A stretch of 29,147 nucleotides of DNA from an uncultured Verrucomicrobiota bacterium (lineage in GTDB: Bacteria; Verrucomicrobiota; Kiritimatiellia; RFP12; UBA1067). Made by a program: the position numbers and the translations under genes. Shown in pieces: positions 26,301-29,147 of this stretch (within the stretch, counting starts at the first letter, position 1; the number at the start of each line of letters is the position of its first letter). Location: contig CAMZDY010000005.1 in NCBI GenBank assembly GCA_947305585.1, forward strand, positions 1-29,147, given 5' to 3'. Under the pieces are notes generated by a model. The model made no database searches and had not been told where the DNA came from. It saw only the letters and a program-made list of their open reading frames with translations.

Positions 26301-29147
26301 CATCTGCCCAATTTCGACGGCACCAGCCGCGACACGGTCTATTGGAAGGAAGACTATGCGGGCGATACCCCGGCCAGCGAGGTGGGTAAGAGCAAGTACG
26401 CGTTTCCGCGCGACGCCGAGCCTTATGCCCGGGTGCAGCTCGTCACCGGTAGCTACGGCCATTCCGACCTGCAGAACACCACGGCGCATCTGTATAACCG
26501 CATCGACAAAGCCAACGGCAGCCAATACTACTATCTCTATCGCTTCCAGCGTCGCAACGACGCGCTGATGAACACCGATGCGTTGCCGCTGGGCTGGGCC
26601 TACGCCAAGTACGCACCCGACATGTGGGATGGCCAAGGCGCCACCACCACGAGCGAGATTACCGGCGTCGATGCCGACAACAACGGCGTGCCCGATTGGG
26701 CCGATACGAAGCTGGGCTCGGCCGGCAAGGGACTGGACGACACTATCACCTATCCCGCGCCGCCCGCTACCGGCGGCATTACCGATACGGTGGCGCATCA
26801 CCTGGCGCGGCTCTTGGCCAAGGGCGCCAATCCTAGCGCCCCCACCGGCGACACTAACTACAAACAGACGGCCGACTTCAATTCTTCGGGCGTGCCGGAC
26901 TGGTGGGAAGAGATGTACAACCTTGCCGGCAACGGCCTCGCCGACGACGATAACGACGGCCTTTCGAACTACACCGAGTATCTCCTCTCCGAAGTGCTCG
27001 ATACCGGTCTCGGCAAGGTGTTCAACCCCACCGAAGCGCGCTCGATCAGTGCCTACGCGCTCGACTACTTTGTCAAGATCGGCAATCTCTACACCGGCGA
27101 AATCTTCACCGACCACGATAAGGTGGAGGACACTTGGGAAGACGCCTATCCGCGCGACTACGCCACCCGCATGGAGTACGACGCCAACCTCGATAACGAG
27201 GGCGATGGCTGGTCCACCCGCAGTGAAGCGCGTTATTCGCAGATGGTGCGGCCCATTACCGCGAGCGCCATTTCGCACATCAACGTCTTCGACGAGCCGA
27301 TCGCCGACTATCCGGTGCCGACGCTGGCCCTCACCGTGGGCTACCACGACAAGGCGCTCAATCAAGTCAAGGCATCCGGCATGGTGGTGTATGTGAAGCA
27401 CGTCGATTCCGTGGCCGATTACGACGCCAAGTACGTGATTCCGGTGATGGAAGCCTCGGGCACCACCACCTCCAACACGCTTACGCAGGTGCTGGGCCGC
27501 TGGAGCAACCGCCATGCGGTGGGTACGCTCAGCCCCGGGCACATCAAGGCCGGTTCGATCGTGCTGCAGAGCGCCTACGATCCCAATGCCGAAATATACA
27601 GCTGGACCGTGAGCCGTCATACCTCCACGTCGTCCAGCAGCACCTGGAGCAATGTCAGCTATGCTCGCGGCACCCGGACGGAATACCTGGCCGATGTCCG
27701 TAAGTATGGTGCTGATAACGTAAGCCTCTTGGGTACCGATTCGTCGTACGAGGACATTAGCGACATCTCGTTCACCTTCGACGAAAACACCCGTACTGCC
27801 ACCATGCAGCACAATAACGGGGCGGTAATCATGGGCACCATCAATCTGGAGACGGGCGAGTACGATATCGACCTCGGCGTCTTCAAGGGCGGCCTCTTGA
27901 CGCTCGGTACCAACACCGAGAGCACCGTCTCCTCGGAAGACCAGTCGTATCGCCTCGTCTACGAAGCGGCCACGCCTGCCGATATTCCGCGCAGTCTGTA
28001 TCTGGGCCAGGCGGATGTCGGCGCCATCAAGGAAGGCAAGAACAACGTGATCGTGGTGTCCGATATTGACGGCGACGGTCTCTACACGCCCGGCGAGCCT
28101 ATGGGCTTCGTCTATGGCGTGGATGTGGGCTGGAAGGGCGGCAAGGCCAATGTAACCCTGACCGATACTTCGCCCATCTCCATCCGTATGGATCTCTTGA
28201 CGGGCAAGAACGACCGCAACGAGAAGTGGGGCAAGTGGTCAGATAACGAGGCGGCCGAAAAACCTACCGATGATACCGACTTGAAGCATCTTGTCAGGGT
28301 TCGCGTTGTCAGATCGTATGCCAATGAATCTCCCCTGCAAAGCGCTACGGCGATAGTATATGACAAGGTATTGGATTTGAATTCTGAGATAGATAAATTC
28401 TTGACCGAAGCCAATTTCCTTGAGAATGGCGATTGGGATATTGATTGGAGCCATACGAATCCGAACGATATGACACTGCCTTCAATCAGCGATATCTTGA
28501 CGGGCCTAGAGAAAGGTACGATGACCAACATTCAGTATCGGATTGTATTTGGCAATGAGGATATCGCGCTGGTGACCAGTAGTAGTGGAGAGCCCGAATC
28601 GGTGGCGGCATATATGTTCCGGCGCAAATTTGACGATGATACTTGCCGTGCAAGCGTCATTCCTGTGTCGCCAACGACCGGCGACACATTTGAAGTGCGC
28701 GACATCCGGCCTACCTTCCGGTGGAAGCTTGATCATGGCGACACTTATACGGCGTTCCGTGTGGTGGTCAAGGACAAGGATAAAGCCGGCGCCACGTTCA
28801 CCTACGATTCCGGCCTATTGCCTGCGCCGGCCAAGAACTCGGCGGGCGAATACGTGTGGACGGCTCCGCTCTCCGTCACCGACAAGATGGCGGCGAAGAA
28901 ATTCACGGGCGATACCTCCAAGGGCGTCTACGACAACAACAAGAAGTACACCTACTCCATCTCCATGTACAACGCCAAGTTCCGTACAAGTAACGACGCC
29001 AATGCCGGCGCGGGCGAGTACTTCTTGAGCGTGCCGGAGAACTCCATCGCCACCGGCAACGCGTCCGTCAAGGTGCGTTACCTCGGCCCTGACGCGGCCG
29101 CCACCGGCAAGACCATCCACCTGCAGGCGTTTACCACGCCCGACTTT
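17313..29147 (+). CDS. Giant exported DxDxDG-repeat/LamG protein, at least 3945 residues, 3' end beyond window
   Basis: The frame stays open from the ATG to the last base (3945 codons); I translated it through, including its AT-rich stretches, and found no stop. MKMMKFVLPALALTAWANVASA is a 22-residue signal peptide (MKMMKFVLPALALTAWANVA plus SA) with an ASA cleavage site. Residues ~30-1300 are Ig/Calx-beta-like beta modules, including a duplicated unit (residues ~680-820 and ~927-1085). From ~1332 to 3592 there are about fifteen DxDxDG calcium-binding-type repeats of thrombospondin-3 style. A LamG/concanavalin-like domain lies at ~2610-2876 ('FTTFTVECWARPDAVGG', 'KINTWTHIAATYDGAQLQLY', 'GYLDEVRIWDGARSATEI'). 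Near the window end 'RDIRPTFRWKLDHGDTYTAF' suggests a fibronectin-III-like module. No protease or glycosidase site was recognised. A calcium-stabilised surface stalk, adhesin or glycan-binding protein is the likely class; any C-terminal anchor is outside the window. Confidence 0.85.
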   Translation, partial: MKMMKFVLPALALTAWANVASATLSSPIYEIQECNAIGETFDKPGTKEHPLQGGETIYFVIRMLNPDFDTDYENATTFWDIKHNPAISVEALDWAVDAPGVGIVVNNTTRKAEYVRTNHATGTYKVYTDFVFKYTIQPGDIALPIRLASDLIGTPASSSGSTGIYWFRDDIWEIGKVGSAFGTDKVEKLGQCEDGLRDYFENTLHADPDTVHRTNNWDAYECGFYANTVNAVTDGGFAAKTTVYDGNVCMTVINKNSSTCTPIPTISLVGAPSVSSYLYVWSADGDIAEIVEGNDVSKVNTVAEMWNADGTGKLYNVKVGAIKLVAGQSDYKFRLTCKDKTVTPGQSVKVYLSESPNGFFKQRGGKVTDYLEETVYIGEALQPNITITGPDSITVGADYKSALDTLTITTSEIYPLGKGEGLRVTVTPSFSDTSITENIYDYVRIADNNEGTSWNTDGPCDFVLTPGTDANLTKTLYLFGRGADKNTYGTKNISFTVTVEDADHPGSTTVFDNYYKLPAPLPITFVPASTGTGTLPQITTASALTVTANTDTKFSLKVTDNKKNIESPTGYTIQYKKKASDTWKTMDGKWKPNSSGILVSAADPSKFPTLKYAYTGSDYVTSFKLIAPDDLTEGSEVQITVSIEEPKSMFVRIIEEDGTESDTGTFVESDDDEVTIQVQLSEAYADATVYAFLVPDDDDTKAAVKGDPISTSTYNRGLEIKAGQKTSKLGYIQFVDGSRTGTHCQFKIELRNGPTYATSALVAGYESETFTVLVRNKTPSFNAVWMSGARVFESGGTMSGIVPQGANKTFTFDVSDVEADLTADGSDTAHREFEIHCVIEENDSPRLDCTLTGDPNNLSTNYTFMVEGTAKARFQLRDKDMNKYGSEFVCYIKVGSQPQVSVVSADGLDFFNEKSTGINNSKMNIVLSEAAAKAIKVKLTVTPASGTLPDGLSLPKLGGGYDTTTSDPDNGVYEFEILPNQPTKTFYFTELDGTSFTASTGWKIHAEVSSNTMPTDAATPDPDKTWAQYYIATDYYFTVDNVEPTFMCSLGEENTVSNAYAATIGTGGAITYSVNDIEADLENGIKVTWWCSDTSSATPETIKDTKDHTYTPEFKSAGTKVVKVTVQDKDAASGIGTIIKQWYFTVATSKTLSTIASGPSGGISNSALSQHYATAEGLGQGHVWANGAYGSSRNFQIQWTMGLAQSADVYAFGYKVGDVDNGNLNGKMDIALDANGAKADPTAPTTPANYTYGDTTRDSYLYALLITTVDETGAAVSSLAGGTISPERNGSSAAAVGKIPLPSKKNDDGNFNEAVVEAIFAKEYLDSDNCGDINQDGVPDVAVYKYGMGVYDPVAMTHNTGADLTDLSNYNEDGDYLPADNAAGIQMIPGLTNSWAKSVLAFGAKLELRGYHEGLNGNDNLANVNSGRDLSDLEEESWNSLGQPAGWSPERPTDPTKYDTDGDDLPDGYEYYYWYRAHVGDPYTWNHNNAKVLRRIYGHRYNPHHPEDGEIIPWQTIEEVFDPLDANKVDIVERDTDNDGINDLEEFVIGTNPIEWDTDGDGVSDYWELNYSKLSPINRTTDGVHDDGTARNDDGDYMARIDVGFYVIDLVDKDSGRKVSYAARTLPSLSGTTDSAPYNVIGFKSALDATRLYAYIGSSAAPIVKVTVGTTDKFYLTEDMEITTCRRMAVDGGTAPYVISGVYDPKDDLLQKGTEVIPLDPTAENATVQCFSRYYDAAAVGAASANGTFNVDRSYKLWRYGNTDRLAMGKEADIPTDWAVVGGPSYETVELNHWQVYQWRGFELDDKKDMGTGFSPLTAWFKTPSGVPHSRWSSSGIGKYEDTADFCTLDEFLVSVFAENSTGNQIGVEPTIIPRDNKHVTFNVYYSRYTTLADNNADDTVHGADSDSDGVPDGWELYVQAGPGTSAKYFDASHAANVFDSAMGARHKPTSLNETMDLSRNPITDEQEPDGLPEAQEFRGTDTRVIYANVPSIAGLQPYNDDDRDDEDTGDYWLNKFWPTDPWSSDTDCDGIRDGAERSAQFFIYGNPSDDGNQCIQGAGLNPCAWDTDNDGIPDWFEWQYHGSKYPRPDSSFDKYSDVAQRDILARGALDKTEQDCYGGMDGTRPDAFTGQDGRGDYINVNCDYDYDGLQNWQEYLTGTIRAFRYDDTTSPWEVFDSKTDPVGQRLQAIIQDTTTYPVQVAPDPTDTAAYPLGPLDTQYISDVTDYTKYIDALAEAVEPWLYGTIPAVYTGMTVQYPLSPLYTLAEATAGTHGAGSNPRGICDTLDWVTMYGSICNRTWDQANGHPYFFPDGPNHILKRYSDGSARMSSAATLASSKLTAYNRRIMEEALAGTTPALKPESVVQFGAPYQYFGTDPAKFDSDGDGLDDYYELFHGLNPMYGGLPQGLNGTTSRSSAIHDLLSEAYNGGGNIATTGMSKRYEDNVCATNNFWTYYTPGAGNDAEAAKYDFVKFPWMNGGAEADPDGDGVRNLSEAIQANAQANRTYMHTDPSPLWMTDSTYNRSIVKLSYQPVEDHSIVELLDLPDLMRLDRFFGSDIYDQFRWGTTSGWKWSFEENEGFDTDGDWYSDFREGQKGSNPQVADSPSRRQAMYFQGAAKKGAVQVQEDASIGMLLNGALAEQFFTTFTVECWARPDAVGGTKQVLLERTIQVGNSNPGDMSYLRRNFQLGIDANGYWYAAFDNDGTSNPNYSEIKAVSPTAAKINTWTHIAATYDGAQLQLYLNGQAAGAPAATTLRPVTGALNVQTIINYYAESRPVDQSQPYADAIGVLSRRLIDTYIKDTAAHRVILMGAGVNVEKTMVPPTPVRDLTSLTLDENTDFSDYAYYYQGYLDEVRIWDGARSATEIANNYLVRMSMDDIAANRDEVYDGLSEGQSRDVNQAGADGELPAELVYHFSFDNLASAETETSIAQAPFGMQATTATAADAKYTQSVPANWVSPWWANISKSVATPADQVKSSVYGLTPYSMIPWVKNTVAHLPNFDGTSRDTVYWKEDYAGDTPASEVGKSKYAFPRDAEPYARVQLVTGSYGHSDLQNTTAHLYNRIDKANGSQYYYLYRFQRRNDALMNTDALPLGWAYAKYAPDMWDGQGATTTSEITGVDADNNGVPDWADTKLGSAGKGLDDTITYPAPPATGGITDTVAHHLARLLAKGANPSAPTGDTNYKQTADFNSSGVPDWWEEMYNLAGNGLADDDNDGLSNYTEYLLSEVLDTGLGKVFNPTEARSISAYALDYFVKIGNLYTGEIFTDHDKVEDTWEDAYPRDYATRMEYDANLDNEGDGWSTRSEARYSQMVRPITASAISHINVFDEPIADYPVPTLALTVGYHDKALNQVKASGMVVYVKHVDSVADYDAKYVIPVMEASGTTTSNTLTQVLGRWSNRHAVGTLSPGHIKAGSIVLQSAYDPNAEIYSWTVSRHTSTSSSSTWSNVSYARGTRTEYLADVRKYGADNVSLLGTDSSYEDISDISFTFDENTRTATMQHNNGAVIMGTINLETGEYDIDLGVFKGGLLTLGTNTESTVSSEDQSYRLVYEAATPADIPRSLYLGQADVGAIKEGKNNVIVVSDIDGDGLYTPGEPMGFVYGVDVGWKGGKANVTLTDTSPISIRMDLLTGKNDRNEKWGKWSDNEAAEKPTDDTDLKHLVRVRVVRSYANESPLQSATAIVYDKVLDLNSEIDKFLTEANFLENGDWDIDWSHTNPNDMTLPSISDILTGLEKGTMTNIQYRIVFGNEDIALVTSSSGEPESVAAYMFRRKFDDDTCRASVIPVSPTTGDTFEVRDIRPTFRWKLDHGDTYTAFRVVVKDKDKAGATFTYDSGLLPAPAKNSAGEYVWTAPLSVTDKMAAKKFTGDTSKGVYDNNKKYTYSISMYNAKFRTSNDANAGAGEYFLSVPENSIATGNASVKVRYLGPDAAATGKTIHLQAFTTPDF
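19350..20555 (+). repeat. Two diverged copies of a ~260-residue beta-module unit inside the giant protein
   Basis: Unit 1 carries 'LSEAYADATVYAFLV' (residue 680) and then 'VRNKTPSF' to 'DVSDVEADL' (773-821). Unit 2 carries 'LSEAAAKAIKVKLTV' (927) and then 'VDNVEPTF' to 'SVNDIEADL' (1039-1081). Matching order and spacing (247 and 266 residues) point to duplication. The first half looks Calx-beta-like and the second PKD/cadherin-like; these names are inference. Confidence 0.55.
21306..28097 (+). repeat. Dispersed DxDxDG (thrombospondin-3-type) calcium-binding repeats
   Basis: Residue starts and motifs: 1332 DINQDGVPD, 1459 DTDGDDLPD, 1535 DTDNDGIND, 1557 DTDGDGVSD, 1905 DSDSDGVPD, 2026 DTDCDGIRD, 2067 DTDNDGIPD, 2144 DYDYDGLQN, 2381 DSDGDGLDD, 2483 DPDGDGVRN, 2581 DTDGDWYSD, 3120 DADNNGVPD, 3188 DFNSSGVPD, 3211 DDDNDGLSN, 3584 DIDGDGLYT. 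Many are followed by WE/YE/EE and 'GTNP/GSNP/GLNP', as in bacterial thrombospondin-3-like repeats. The aspartates would coordinate calcium. Confidence 0.75.
25140..25937 (+). other. LamG/concanavalin A-like domain within the giant protein
   Basis: Residues ~2610-2876 show the LamG_3 order: 'AMYFQGA' start, 'FTVECWARPDA', 'INTWTHIAATYDGAQLQLYL' followed by NGQ, and the closing 'GYLDEVRIWDGARSATEI'. These domains commonly bind glycans or other extracellular ligands. An insertion of ~70 residues lies between the NGQ strand and the closing strand. Confidence 0.75.

Overview
The window is GC-rich, densely packed bacterial chromosome. Every interval is accounted for by genes except three short spacers (about 80, 80 and 100 bases). 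No tRNA, rRNA, CRISPR array, transposase or phage gene was seen. Giant exported proteins rich in DxDxDG repeats, a short lipoprotein with a 'DLPWASSRSWEG' core and tgt-yajC housekeeping neighbours suggest a member of the PVC group (Kiritimatiellota/Lentisphaerota/Verrucomicrobiota-like, possibly gut-derived). That placement is inference from gene style, not a marker-gene result.

Region 1 (1-1154, plus) holds the 3' end of a sugar-nucleotidyltransferase-like gene overlapping a ComF-type phosphoribosyltransferase. Region 2 (1151-3399, minus) is an overlapping operon reading tgt, yajC, then a membrane-anchored LysM protein. Region 3 (3400-3480) is a divergent promoter. Region 4 (3481-8550, plus) is a tight operon: a membrane-anchored coiled-coil protein, a 58-residue lipoprotein, an RluA-family pseudouridine synthase, a ComEC-type membrane protein, a biotin-protein ligase and a LysR regulator. 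The last five are chained by four successive 4-base GTGA/ATGA stop-start overlaps. Region 5 (8551-9567) is an amidohydrolase-2 family TIM-barrel gene. A 10-bp-arm palindrome and a TATAAT box sit just before it, and a terminator-like hairpin sits just after it.

Region 6 (9526 to the window end) is the unusual part. A strong promoter (TTGACA, 17 bases, TATTAT) with a perfect 17-bp palindrome over the transcription start and start codon leads into three exported-protein genes. These encode a 2440-residue secreted protein with jelly-roll-like modules and a probable lamin-tail domain, a 135-residue lipoprotein, and an open reading frame of at least 3945 residues that runs off the window. The last has a signal peptide, a duplicated ~260-residue beta-module unit, about fifteen DxDxDG calcium-binding-type repeats and a LamG-like domain. 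Spacings of 2 and 12 bases suggest one transcript. The natural reading is a regulated cell-surface or adhesion cassette. Its function is not known from sequence, and it is the best candidate here for an undescribed system.

At least two promoters place the -10 box only 7 bases from the start codon, suggesting that leaderless transcripts are used in this genome.
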